From the NCBI RefSeq assembly GCF_042655385.1, contig NZ_JBHSMA010000005.1, forward strand, positions 186,001 through 250,000: a DNA stretch of 64,000 bases. Reading direction: 5' to 3'. Of this stretch, positions 53,208 to 61,048 are shown piece by piece. Positions within the stretch are counted from its first letter, which is position 1. Each line of letters opens with the position of its first letter. The position numbers and the translations under genes were made by a program. Source of the DNA: Larkinella bovis. GTDB taxonomy: Bacteria > Bacteroidota > Bacteroidia > Cytophagales > Spirosomataceae. The notes under the pieces are model-generated. The model worked only from the letters and a program-made list of their open reading frames with translations, was not told the DNA's origin and did no database searches.

Positions 53208-54713
53208 ATGAAGTTTCCGTTTGTTGGTTTGCTTTTCTGTCTGGTTACCAATATGATGTCGAGTTTTGCGCAGGATACGGTTTATAATCAGCCTTACCGC
53301 CCGCAGTACCATTTTTCGCCCCGCATCAACTGGACCAATGACCCCAACGGCCTGGTCTACCACGACGGCGAATACCACCTTTTTTACCAGTATAATCCGA
53401 AAGGCATTCGCTGGGGACACATGACGTGGGGCCATGCCGTGAGCCCGGACCTCTTTCACTGGAAAGAATTGCCGCCCGCCATTGCCGAAGACGAGAAAGG
53501 CATGATCTTCTCGGGGAGTTGCGTAGTCGATACCAAAAATTCGAGCGGTTTTGGCAAAAACGGACAGGTCCCGATGGTGGCCATTTATACCAACCACCGC
53601 GAAACCAACCAGAGCCAGCATATCGCCTACAGCCTCGACCGGGGCCGGACCTGGACGAAGTTCGAAGGAAACCCGGTCATTGATCTGAACCAGAAAGATT
53701 TTCGCGATCCGAACGTGTTCTGGCACGAACCGTCCAAACGCTGGGTAATGAGCGTTGTGTTACCGACCGAAAAAAAGGCGCTTTTCTATAGTTCGCCCAA
53801 CCTGAAAACGTGGACCAAAACCGGTGAGTTTGCGTCGGCCGATTCGCCGGGCAACATCTGGGAGTGTCCGGCCCTGCTCGAAATTCCGGTGGCCGGCTCG
53901 AAACGGACGAAATGGTTACTGCTCATTTCCATCGGGGCCGGAACGCCCGCCGGTGGTTCGGGGATGCAGTATTACATCGGCGACTTCGACGGCAAAGCAT
54001 TTCGGAGTGATTTCAAACAGGGCGACGTGCGGTTTGTCGATTACGGCAAGGATTATTACGCGGCCATTACTTACAACAACACGCCCCGCAAAATCAGTCT
54101 TGGCTGGCTCAACAACTGGCAGTATGCCAACGACATTCCGACCAATCCGTTCCGGGGCGCCATGACCTTGCCGCGCGACCTGAAAATTGTCCGGGGTAAC
54201 AATGGCTACGAACTCCGGCAGGAAGTGGTGAAGGAAATCCGCCCGCTGACCTCGGATAGTTTTCAATGGCGGGGGATGGATACCCGCGAATTGAACCGCA
54301 GTCTGGATTCGAACCGCATCAAGGGCGATACGTATGTGCTGACGTTTGAGGCCGAGCTGAACACTGCCGAACTCGGTGCGAAAGTGCGGAAAGGCGCGGG
54401 AGAAGAAACCGTAATCGGTTATGATCCGGTCAAACAGGAGGTGTACGTTGATCGTACGCGTTCGGGCAAAACCGCCTTCAAGAAAGAATTTCCGGGGCGG
54501 TTTTCGGCCCCGTTGAAGCGGGAGGACCTGGCGAATGGCCGAATCAACATGCAGCTTTTCGTGGATCGTTCGTCGGTCGAGGTGTTTGTCAACGACGGTC
54601 AGGTGACGCTGACGAACCTGATTTTTCCGAAACCGGATAGCCAGGGTTTCGAGTTTTTCGGCGACGGTTTTCGGGCCGTCACCATCCGGAACATCGAGTC
54701 GGTCTGGCCGTAG
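53208..54713 (+). CDS. Glycoside hydrolase family 32 (levanase/inulinase/sucrase type)
   Basis: A signal peptide (1-21, ending FAQ) precedes a five-bladed GH32 propeller. The catalytic nucleophile is D45 in N-W-T-N-D-P-N-G, the transition-state stabiliser D167 in F-R-D-P, and the acid/base E219 in W-E-C-P. The C-terminal beta-sandwich begins near 340 and contains LQLFVDRSSVEVFVNDG-like residues near 455. It hydrolyses beta-fructans or sucrose in the periplasm or outside the cell. No fructan SusCD pair or fructokinase is adjacent, so the enzyme seems to be on its own here. Confidence 0.95.
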   Translation: MKFPFVGLLFCLVTNMMSSFAQDTVYNQPYRPQYHFSPRINWTNDPNGLVYHDGEYHLFYQYNPKGIRWGHMTWGHAVSPDLFHWKELPPAIAEDEKGMIFSGSCVVDTKNSSGFGKNGQVPMVAIYTNHRETNQSQHIAYSLDRGRTWTKFEGNPVIDLNQKDFRDPNVFWHEPSKRWVMSVVLPTEKKALFYSSPNLKTWTKTGEFASADSPGNIWECPALLEIPVAGSKRTKWLLLISIGAGTPAGGSGMQYYIGDFDGKAFRSDFKQGDVRFVDYGKDYYAAITYNNTPRKISLGWLNNWQYANDIPTNPFRGAMTLPRDLKIVRGNNGYELRQEVVKEIRPLTSDSFQWRGMDTRELNRSLDSNRIKGDTYVLTFEAELNTAELGAKVRKGAGEETVIGYDPVKQEVYVDRTRSGKTAFKKEFPGRFSAPLKREDLANGRINMQLFVDRSSVEVFVNDGQVTLTNLIFPKPDSQGFEFFGDGFRAVTIRNIESVWP

Positions 54714-54825
54714 TAATGCTCTGATAGGATTACGCAGCTGAAAGAATGAAGCAGGATTAGCTACTGCAATCTTATTTTATATCTTAGCTGATCCTTTCAT
54801 CTGTAGACTCCTCGTTCAGAAAGTT

Positions 54826-55257
54826 ATGAAACCCTTCCTCTTTTTTATCGGCCTATTGATCAGTTCATTCACTTTCGCGCAAAATTCCGCCGACGAAAAA
54901 GCCGTGCTGGCTGTCGAAAAACAGCGGTTTGATGCGCAGGTAACGAGAGACTATGCCGTGTTGGAAAAAGTATTGGGCGATGACCTGATTTACACCCATT
55001 CGAACGGAAACCAGGATACCAAACAATCGTATATTCAATCGCTCAAAGACGGCAAACAATCCTACGAAGCCATTGGTATTCAGGAGCAAAAAATCAATTT
55101 GTACGGAAATACGGCGGTGATTAGTGGCATTTGTCTGGTGAAAGCCACCAACAACGGCCAGTCCATCAATTCCAAACTCCGCTATACCGACGTATACGTC
55201 AAAAAAGGGAAACAATGGCAGATGGTGGCCTGGCAATCGCTGAAGTTGCCGAATTGA
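54826..55257 (+). CDS. DUF4440 / NTF2-like exported protein
   Basis: A signal peptide (1-18, ending TFAQ) is followed by an NTF2-like cone fold of 120 residues: DEKAVLAVEKQRFDAQVTRDYAVLEKVLGDDLIYTHSNG near 24-60, KQSYIQSLKDGK near 66 and TDVYVKKGKQWQMVAWQSLKL at the end. These are hallmarks of DUF4440 proteins, whose role is usually unknown (some are small-molecule-binding or enzymatic). It is transcribed with a possible small secreted peptide gene 38 bases downstream. Confidence 0.85.
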   Translation: MKPFLFFIGLLISSFTFAQNSADEKAVLAVEKQRFDAQVTRDYAVLEKVLGDDLIYTHSNGNQDTKQSYIQSLKDGKQSYEAIGIQEQKINLYGNTAVISGICLVKATNNGQSINSKLRYTDVYVKKGKQWQMVAWQSLKLPN

Positions 55258-55295
55258 GGACCATTGCTTTATAAGAATACTACAGAAACCGCAGC

Positions 55296-55409
55296 ATGAA
55301 GGCGTTTGTGTTACTGATTGGGTTGTGGGGGTTATCCGGAAAGGTTGCCGGAAAACCGGTGTCGGTTAACTACAACTTACCCGTGTCGTTTCCACGAAGG
55401 AAAAAGTAA
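55296..55409 (+). CDS. Possible small secreted peptide (37 residues)
   Basis: ATG at 55296 opens a frame with a signal-peptide-like start (M-K-A-F-V-L-L-I-G-L-W-G-L-S-G) and a basic end (PRRKK). The stop is directly before the hairpin at 55411. It could be a real small peptide, or the decayed 5' end of a lost gene. I know no family. Confidence 0.35.
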   Translation: MKAFVLLIGLWGLSGKVAGKPVSVNYNLPVSFPRRKK

Positions 55410-55410
55410 A

Positions 55411-55443
55411 AAAGGCACCGCGTGGAAGCCGACGGTGCCTTTA
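55411..55443. terminator. Bidirectional terminator hairpin
   Basis: AAAGGCACCG pairs with CGGTGCCTTT (55411-55442), with A-runs on the left and T/A on the right. It lies between converging transcripts of the DUF4440 and HesB-like genes. Confidence 0.75.
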
Positions 55444-55466
55444 AACAATCCTAATCAAGAAAAATT

Positions 55467-55793
55467 TTAGACGGAGAAGCTTTCTCCGCAGCCGCAGGTC
55501 CGGCTGGCGTTGGGATTCTTAAATTGAAACCCTTTGCCGTTCAGACCGTCGGAAAAATCCAGTTCCGTGCCGGCCAGGTAGAGCAGGCTCTTGCGGTCGA
55601 CGTAGATTTTAATGCCTTTGTCTTCCACGATATGATCCGTGGGTTGCTGGGCCGTATCGAATTGCAGGTCGTACATCAAACCGGAGCAGCCTCCGCCCTG
55701 TACGGCTACGCGAATGGCGTAATTATCATCCAGGCCATCTTTCTGGCGCAATTCAACAATTTTATCTTTCGCTTTTTCCGTTACCGAAACCAT
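55467..55793 (-). CDS. HesB/IscA-type iron-sulfur assembly protein
   Basis: An A-type Fe-S carrier of 108 residues. The three conserved cysteines are C36 (GGGCSG) and C100/C102 (T-C-G-C-G-E-S-F) at the C terminus. The ATG at 55793 gives the usual short N terminus; the longer frame upstream adds an unrelated 21 residues. It delivers Fe-S clusters to target enzymes in the cytoplasm. No isc or suf genes are adjacent. The ORF-less palindrome at 55860-55973 lies between it and the divergently transcribed epimerase gene. Confidence 0.93.
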   Translation of the reverse strand: MVSVTEKAKDKIVELRQKDGLDDNYAIRVAVQGGGCSGLMYDLQFDTAQQPTDHIVEDKGIKIYVDRKSLLYLAGTELDFSDGLNGKGFQFKNPNASRTCGCGESFSV

Positions 55794-55859
55794 GGGAATA
55801 CGTCGTATTTGAACACTAAAGTAAAAACCGTACAGCGAAAAGAAAAGTTTCTTCAAAAA

Positions 55860-55973
55860 CTCCGCTTAACTCCGCTGTTCTCTGCTTAACTCTGCGAAAT
55901 AACTCCTTAACTTGGCCGGGAACTAGAACGCTGTTTCGCGGACAGTAGCAGAGGACAGCGGAGTTAAGCGGAG
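55860..55973. repeat. Long palindrome related to the GxxExxY element arms
   Basis: The left arm (55860-55902) and right arm (about 55932-55973) are imperfect inverted repeats of about 42 bp built from CNGAGTTAAGC units. Their sequence matches the arms flanking the gene at 58951, but arranged right arm first. There is no open frame inside, only about 30 bases. It lies between the HesB-like gene and the epimerase gene, 6 bases from the latter's start codon. Confidence 0.85.
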
Positions 55974-55979
55974 AAAATA

Positions 55980-56381
55980 ATGACGAATGTAGAGCATATT
56001 GGCATTGCGGTAAAAAGCCTGACGGTTTCCAATGCCTTGTTTACGAAGTTGTTGGGCGAAAAGCCGTACAAAAGCGAAGCCGTCGAATCGGAAGGGGTGA
56101 CTACCTCATTCTTCAAAGTCAACCAGACCAAGATCGAACTGCTGGAGGCCACCCACCCCGACAGCCCGATTGCGAAGTTTCTGGAAAAAAAGGGCGAAGG
56201 CATCCACCACCTGGCGTTTGAAGTAGGGGACATTTACGCCGAAATCGAGCGCCTGAAAGCGGAAGGGTTTACCCCGCTGAACGAAACCCCCAAACGGGGC
56301 GCCGACAACAAGCTGGTGTGTTTTCTGCACCCCAAGGAGACAAACGGCGTGCTGGTGGAGTTGTGTCAGGAGATTGTCTGA
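55980..56381 (+). CDS. mce: Methylmalonyl-CoA epimerase
   Basis: A VOC-superfamily metalloenzyme of 133 residues that interconverts (R)- and (S)-methylmalonyl-CoA in propionate metabolism. Typical segments are VEHIGIAVKSL with the first metal histidine (H6), TKIELLEATHPDSPIAKFLEKKGEGIHHLAFEV near 50-82 with the second, and KLVCFLHPKETNGVLVELCQ at the end with the metal glutamate. The ATG at 55980 overlaps the last base of the palindrome's flank. The mutase genes are not in the window. Confidence 0.93.
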   Translation: MTNVEHIGIAVKSLTVSNALFTKLLGEKPYKSEAVESEGVTTSFFKVNQTKIELLEATHPDSPIAKFLEKKGEGIHHLAFEVGDIYAEIERLKAEGFTPLNETPKRGADNKLVCFLHPKETNGVLVELCQEIV

Positions 56382-56509
56382 ACTGGGATTATACGGATGA
56401 AAGGATTTGAAAATGCTGAAGCGCTTTTCCATTCCCATAGTCCCGCTCCTTCAACCATTTCCACCAGCAAGTCGTTACTTTTCTAATGAACTACTAAACC
56501 ACACAAACC

Positions 56510-57886
56510 ATGAAGTATTACAATTCGATCATCGACACCATCGGCAACACCCCCCTGGTGAAGCTGAATAAGGTCACAAAGGGTATTCGGGGGACGGTTT
56601 TGGCGAAAGTCGAATACTTCAACCCCGGCAACTCGGTGAAAGATCGTATCGCCATCCGGATGATTGAGGACGCGGAGAAGGCCGGAATCCTGAAACCCGG
56701 TGGCACCATCATCGAAGGCACCAGCGGCAATACCGGTTTCGGGCTGGCGCTGGCGGCCATTGCGAAGGGCTACAAGTGCATTTTCACGATGGCCGATAAA
56801 CAGTCGAAGGAGAAAATCGATATTCTGCGGGCGGTGGGGGCCGATGTGGTGGTGTGTCCGACCAACGTGGAACCCGACGATCCGCGCTCGTATTATTCCG
56901 TGGCCAAGCGGCTGAACCGCGAAATTCCGAATTCGTTATATCCCAACCAGTACGATAACCTCTCGAATACGGCGGCCCATTACGACACCACCGGACCGGA
57001 AATCTGGCGCGATACCGAAGGGGAAATTACCCACTTTGCCGCGGGCGTCGGCACGGGCGGGACCATCTGCGGTACGGCCAAATTCCTGAAAGAGCATAAA
57101 CCGGGGGTCGTGACCGTCGGAATCGATACCTACGGGTCGGTGTTCAAAAAGTACAAGGAAACCGGTATTTTCGACGAGCGCGAAATCTACCCGTACCTGA
57201 CGGAAGGGATCGGAGAGGACATTCTGCCGCAAAACGTCGATTTTAGTCTGATCGACCATTTCGTGAAAGTAACCGACAAGGATGCCGCCATCATGGCCCG
57301 GCGGTTATCGAAGGAGGAAGGGCTTTTTGTGGGCTGGTCAACGGGGTCGGCGGTGCACGGCGCGCTGGAATGGGCGCGTGAGCACCTGACCGACGAGGAT
57401 GTGCTGGTCATTTTGCTGCCCGACCACGGCACGCGCTACCTCGCCAAAATCTACAACGACACCTGGATGAAAGACCACGGTTTTCTGGAGTCGCGCGAAT
57501 TTTCGACCGCCCGCGACATCGTCCGGAGTAAAAACGGGAAGGGAGCGTTAACAACCGTTGGCAAGGACCTGAAAGTGGGCGACGCGATCCGGCTGCTCAA
57601 CCAGCACAGCATCTCCCAAATACCGGTTACGGATACGGAGGGCGAAATTGTCGGCAGCCTGACCGACTCGACCATTCTCAGCAAACTGATCGAAGACCCG
57701 ACCGTGAAAGACCTTCAGGTAGGCGAGGTGATGGACAAACCGTTCAAGTTTGTCGCGCTCGATAATACCGTCGACGTGCTGTCTTCACTCATCGACCGCG
57801 ACAACAAGGCCCTGCTCGTCCGCGACGAAAACCAGCAGGTTCATATCATCACCCAGGCCGACCTCCTGGCCGCCATTACAAATTAA
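56510..57886 (+). CDS. Cystathionine beta-synthase-like PLP enzyme with CBS domains
   Basis: A fold-type II PLP enzyme of 458 residues. The Schiff-base lysine is K44 in N-P-G-N-S-V-K-D-R, the phosphate loop is E-G-T-S-G-N-T-G at 69-76, and GVGTGGTI near 180 completes the PLP site. Two CBS motifs follow from about 335 to 455 (ISQIPVTDTEGEIVGSLTDSTI and VDVLSSLIDRDNKALLVRDENQQVHIITQADLLAAI). It condenses serine with homocysteine, or acts as a cysteine synthase. The CBS pair suggests allosteric control by an adenosyl ligand. The stop is 4 bases from the palindrome at 57891. Confidence 0.93.
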   Translation: MKYYNSIIDTIGNTPLVKLNKVTKGIRGTVLAKVEYFNPGNSVKDRIAIRMIEDAEKAGILKPGGTIIEGTSGNTGFGLALAAIAKGYKCIFTMADKQSKEKIDILRAVGADVVVCPTNVEPDDPRSYYSVAKRLNREIPNSLYPNQYDNLSNTAAHYDTTGPEIWRDTEGEITHFAAGVGTGGTICGTAKFLKEHKPGVVTVGIDTYGSVFKKYKETGIFDEREIYPYLTEGIGEDILPQNVDFSLIDHFVKVTDKDAAIMARRLSKEEGLFVGWSTGSAVHGALEWAREHLTDEDVLVILLPDHGTRYLAKIYNDTWMKDHGFLESREFSTARDIVRSKNGKGALTTVGKDLKVGDAIRLLNQHSISQIPVTDTEGEIVGSLTDSTILSKLIEDPTVKDLQVGEVMDKPFKFVALDNTVDVLSSLIDRDNKALLVRDENQQVHIITQADLLAAITN

Positions 57887-57890
57887 GAGG

Positions 57891-57970
57891 GATGAGTGAA
57901 GAGTTATGAGTTGGCTCCGCCGTTACCTAACCATATGGCAGCGCCAACTCATAACTCTTAATTCATCACT
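57891..57970. repeat. Palindrome flush between two convergent stop codons
   Basis: GATGAGTGAAGAGTTATGAG and its near-perfect complement (left 57891-57915, right 57943-57970) form a stem of about 25 bp with two mismatches, extended inward by imperfect pairing to a 15-base loop. The right edge touches the TAG of rsgA; the left edge is 4 bases after the stop of the cystathionine beta-synthase gene. It may act as a bidirectional terminator, but its length and lack of T-runs are unusual. Confidence 0.85.
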
Positions 57971-58897
57971 CTATTTCCGGTTATCTTCGCCCGATACCAT
58001 GCCGATGTAGCTCCAGTAGCGGCTTTCGGCGATTTCGCCTTCGTTGACGGCTTCTTTGATGGAGCAACCCGGTTCGTTGATATGCAGGCAGTTATGAAAC
58101 CGGCACTGATTCAGGCGGTCGCGCATTTCGGGAAAATAATGGCTGATTTCTTCTTTTTCCATATCGGCCAGGCCCAGTTCCTTGATACCCGGCGTGTCGA
58201 TAATGAAGGTGTTAGGGGCTATCTCGAACATCTCGGCGAAGGTCGTCGTATGAACGCCCTTGTTGGCGAAGGTTGACACTTCATTGGTCCGGAGTTGAAG
58301 ATTCGGGGCTACGGCATTGACCAGCGACGATTTGCCGACCCCCGAGTGACCCGATAACAGACTGATTTTCTGGTCGAGCAGAGCGCGGAAAACGTCGACG
58401 TTGGCCCCTTCCGTAGCGGAGGTTTCCAGGCAGTCGTAGCCGATGTGTTCGTAAAGGGCAATAATTTCCTGCTGGTAGTCCAGCGCTTCGTCTTTCAGAA
58501 TATCGGCTTTGTTGAACACCAGCGTCGTCGGAATGCGGAACGATTCGGCCGTGACCAGAAACCGGTCGATGAAGCCCAGCGAGGTGCGCGGGAACGCCAG
58601 CGTGACAATCAGCACGGCCTGGTCGATGTTGGCGGCCAGAATGTGGCCGTGGGCGGTTTTATGGACGGATTTGCGGATGATGTAGTTTTCGCGTGGTTCG
58701 ATGTCGGTGATGACGACGGTGTTTTCCGTTTCGTCTTCCAGTTCGAACTGCACCCGGTCGCCGACGGCAATCGGGTTGGTGACTTTCAGACCCTGGATCT
58801 TGAATTTGCCTTTTAGCCGGGCGCGGTAAATGTGTCCGTCGTTGTTACGAACTTCGTACCAAGAGCCGGTGGAGCGTATGATTAAGCCGGTTTGCAA
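57971..58897 (-). CDS. rsgA: Ribosome small-subunit-dependent GTPase RsgA
   Basis: A circularly permuted GTPase that helps 30S maturation. The OB-fold N-terminal part (1-70) is followed by N-K-A-D at 129-132 (G4), the P-loop G-H-S-G-V-G-K-S at 183-190 (G1) and D-T-P-G at 234-237 (G3). A zinc-binding tail C265, C270, H272 and C278 closes the protein. The first in-frame start is TTG at 58897, which matches the N terminus of other RsgA proteins (GLIIRSTGSWY). The element around the GxxExxY gene begins about 16 bases upstream. Confidence 0.96.
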   Translation of the reverse strand: MQTGLIIRSTGSWYEVRNNDGHIYRARLKGKFKIQGLKVTNPIAVGDRVQFELEDETENTVVITDIEPRENYIIRKSVHKTAHGHILAANIDQAVLIVTLAFPRTSLGFIDRFLVTAESFRIPTTLVFNKADILKDEALDYQQEIIALYEHIGYDCLETSATEGANVDVFRALLDQKISLLSGHSGVGKSSLVNAVAPNLQLRTNEVSTFANKGVHTTTFAEMFEIAPNTFIIDTPGIKELGLADMEKEEISHYFPEMRDRLNQCRFHNCLHINEPGCSIKEAVNEGEIAESRYWSYIGMVSGEDNRK

Positions 58898-58913
58898 AGT
58901 TGGAGTTATGGGG

Positions 58914-59385
58914 TTGTTACACAGGGTTAATCAGAGAACATCGGAGTTGATCAGGGTTTAAATGCGGGGTTGACCACTTGACGAACTCCATCTTTTAACA
59001 AAGTAACGTGAAAATTGATTAGCAATCCTAGATGAAAATGACCCAATTTCAGGTACGTTAATGTCTGAGCGAGATGCACATCGGTGAGTTGCTCGACGGT
59101 TTTCAGTTCGACGACTACTTTTCGTTCCACCAGCAAATCCATCCGATACCCGTGATCCAGTCGAACTTCTTTGTAAATAATAGGCATCGGTTTTTCCCGT
59201 TCAACGAATAAACCGTATTCCGACAGTTCATAGTGCAAACATTCCTGGTACGCCGATTCCAGCAAACCCGGTCCCAGCGCCCGATGGACCTCAATCGCCC
59301 CCCTAATAATCTGATACGACAACTTACTATCCTCCATATTTACTCTGCTTAACTCTGTTAACCTCCGCTTAACTCTGCGAAACAA
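58914..59385. mobile_element. Inverted-repeat element containing the GxxExxY gene
   Basis: The left arm (58914-58956) and right arm (59343-59385) are imperfect inverted repeats of about 43 bp. On one strand both read TTGTT-(A/T)-C-(A/G)-CAG-(A/G)-GTTAA-(G/T)-C, then a second GAGTT-A copy. The enclosed gene fills almost the whole interval. The arms overlap the stop codon of waaA (59369) and the stop codon of the enclosed gene (58951). No target duplication was recognised by eye. It looks like a small transposable or homing-type unit. Confidence 0.72.
58951..59337 (-). CDS. GxxExxY protein (PD-(D/E)XK-like)
   Basis: A 128-residue protein with the family motif G-P-G-L-L-E-S-A-Y near residue 22-30 (G-x-x-E-x-x-Y), followed by LSEYGLFVEREKPMPIIYKEVRL, then DHGYRMDLLVERKVVVELKTVE with a PD-(D/E)XK-like D...E-L-K arrangement, and LTYLKLGHFHLGLLINFHV. 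The family is widespread, with unknown function. The ATG at 59337 was chosen because the earlier TTG would translate the inverted-repeat arm. The stop codon lies inside the left arm. It sits between rsgA and waaA, which are otherwise unrelated to it. Confidence 0.85.
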   Translation of the reverse strand: MEDSKLSYQIIRGAIEVHRALGPGLLESAYQECLHYELSEYGLFVEREKPMPIIYKEVRLDHGYRMDLLVERKVVVELKTVEQLTDVHLAQTLTYLKLGHFHLGLLINFHVTLLKDGVRQVVNPAFKP

Positions 59386-60616
59386 TTGTGTCCTTCACAA
59401 TCTCCATCACTTTAGACGTAGCGCCGGTATTCAGAGTAACGTAATCACCAGAAATCGCAGAGGCCTTCGACGGGTCCTCATAAAGCCGCCGAAAAACCGT
59501 CTCGAGCGAAGCGGAGTCCGTCACCGGAAAAGCCGCCCCGGCCTTCACCAGGTCAACCGCTTCCTGAAACTTTCCGTAATTGGGCCCAAAAAACAGCGGC
59601 ATCCGGAACGTGGCCGCTTCCAGGATATTATGCAGCCCTTTCCCAAACGCACCCCCGACGTAGGCAAACTCGCCGTACTGGTAAAGCGACGAGAGCATGC
59701 CGACGTTGTCGATGATAAGATGCTGAAACGACGCAAGATCCGTCGGCGTCGTAACTTCCGAAAACCGGATGTTGTGGCCGGGAAGCTGCGTCCGCCAGCG
59801 TTCGATTTCGTCATCGTGAATTTCGTGGGGCGCAATGATCACTTTCAGCGCCCGGTCGAAGCGGTTCAGAAACGGAATCAGTACGTCCATATCGGCCTGC
59901 CAGGCGCTGCCAACCACCAGCAGTGGTTTTTCGTCCTTGAACGCCCGGGCCACCGGAATGTCTTTCCGCGCGTCGGCCACCTGCTGCACCCGGTCGAAAC
60001 GCGTGTCGCCCGCCAGCGTTACCCGAGTGATGCCGATGCTGTTCAGCAACTCGACCGACGCCCGGTTCTGCACCAGAATGTGGTCGAAAAACCGCAGAAA
60101 CGAGCGGTAAAAACCGCCGTACGGCTTGAAGAAAATCTGGTCGGGCCGGAAAATGGCCGAGAACGAAATGATCGGCGTGTGCCGGTTTTTCAGTTCCCGC
60201 AGGTAGTGGTACCAGAATTCGTATTTGATAAAAAACGCGATGGCCGGTTGGGTAATCTCCACAAATTGCCGGGCGTTTTCGGGCGTGTCGAAGGGCAGGT
60301 AGACAATGAAATCGGCTCCCGCATAGTTTTTCCGAACTTCGTAACCCGATGGAGAAAAGAAGGTGAGCAGAATTTTATAAACGGGATACTGCGCCCGAAA
60401 GGCTTCCATCACCGGACGACCCTGCTCAAATTCACCGAGGGAAGCCGCATGAAACCAGGCAATGGGTGCGGTATTATCGGCCAATTTTGCGTTAATTTGC
60501 CCCACCCAATCCGTCCGGCCCTGCACCGCCAGCCGGGCTTTGGGGTGAAAGAGCGACGCGACCCGGAGTGCAGCCTGATAGAGTCGGATGGAGGTCGTAT
60601 ACAGTGTAGAAAGCAA
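59369..60616 (-). CDS. waaA: 3-deoxy-D-manno-octulosonic acid (Kdo) transferase
   Basis: Transfers Kdo to lipid A precursor at the inner membrane; GT-B fold of 415 residues. An N-terminal anchor (about 2-25) is followed by IAWFHAASLGEFEQGRPVMEAF near 52, the acceptor-domain segment IVYLPFDTPENARQFVEITQPAIAFFIKYEFWYHYL near 103, VGSAWQADMDVLIPFL near 236 and the sugar-nucleotide segment FGKGLHNILEAATFRMPLFFGPNY near 330. The start is TTG at 60616. The last five codons and the TAA come from the repeat arm of the GxxExxY element, so the natural C terminus has probably been replaced by a few residues. Confidence 0.94.
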   Translation of the reverse strand: MLSTLYTTSIRLYQAALRVASLFHPKARLAVQGRTDWVGQINAKLADNTAPIAWFHAASLGEFEQGRPVMEAFRAQYPVYKILLTFFSPSGYEVRKNYAGADFIVYLPFDTPENARQFVEITQPAIAFFIKYEFWYHYLRELKNRHTPIISFSAIFRPDQIFFKPYGGFYRSFLRFFDHILVQNRASVELLNSIGITRVTLAGDTRFDRVQQVADARKDIPVARAFKDEKPLLVVGSAWQADMDVLIPFLNRFDRALKVIIAPHEIHDDEIERWRTQLPGHNIRFSEVTTPTDLASFQHLIIDNVGMLSSLYQYGEFAYVGGAFGKGLHNILEAATFRMPLFFGPNYGKFQEAVDLVKAGAAFPVTDSASLETVFRRLYEDPSKASAISGDYVTLNTGATSKVMEIVKDTIVSQS

Positions 60617-60683
60617 GTGATAAGTTGTTGATTCGTGGCCGTAAAACTACAAACTCAATCGGTATCTTTTAACGTATACAGCT

Positions 60684-60983
60684 ATGCAAACCTACGACAC
60701 CCTCGTTGAAGCCCTCGACGATCTGACTAAAAAAGGCTATACGCTCGATTTTAATCTGGCTACCGATTGCCTGGTTTGCCGCACTCAAGACCTGCAACTC
60801 CGCCCCGAACAATTCCACATTGTGGCCGTGTTCCGCTTCGAAGGCATGAGCAATCCCGACGATAATACGGTTTTATACGCCATCGAATCGACAGACGGCC
60901 AGAAGGGCACACTCGTCAGCGCCTACGGTCCCTACGCCGATGAGATGTCGGGCGAAATGGTGGAAAAATTAAAAATTGCCTGA
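60684..60983 (+). CDS. Small conserved Bacteroidota protein of unknown function
   Basis: A 99-residue cytoplasmic protein: YDTLVEALDDLTKKGYTLDFNL at the start, QFHIVAVFRFEGMSNPDDNTVLYAIES in the middle and KGTLVSAYGPYADEMSGEMVEKL at the end. It is often labelled 'phosphoribosylpyrophosphate synthetase' in Bacteroidota, but nothing in the sequence shows a PRPP-synthetase fold, so that name should not be trusted. It diverges from waaA and is followed by ytxJ. Confidence 0.78.
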   Translation: MQTYDTLVEALDDLTKKGYTLDFNLATDCLVCRTQDLQLRPEQFHIVAVFRFEGMSNPDDNTVLYAIESTDGQKGTLVSAYGPYADEMSGEMVEKLKIA

Positions 60984-61048
60984 TCCGGCGCGAAACTTTT
61001 TTGGGGTTATCTGGCTTATATGCTCGTAGTTACGTGTGAACAAGCATT

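Noticed and set aside
60684..60983. Annotation as phosphoribosylpyrophosphate synthetase
   Set aside because: At 99 residues and without PRPP-binding motifs the protein cannot be that enzyme; the name seems inherited.
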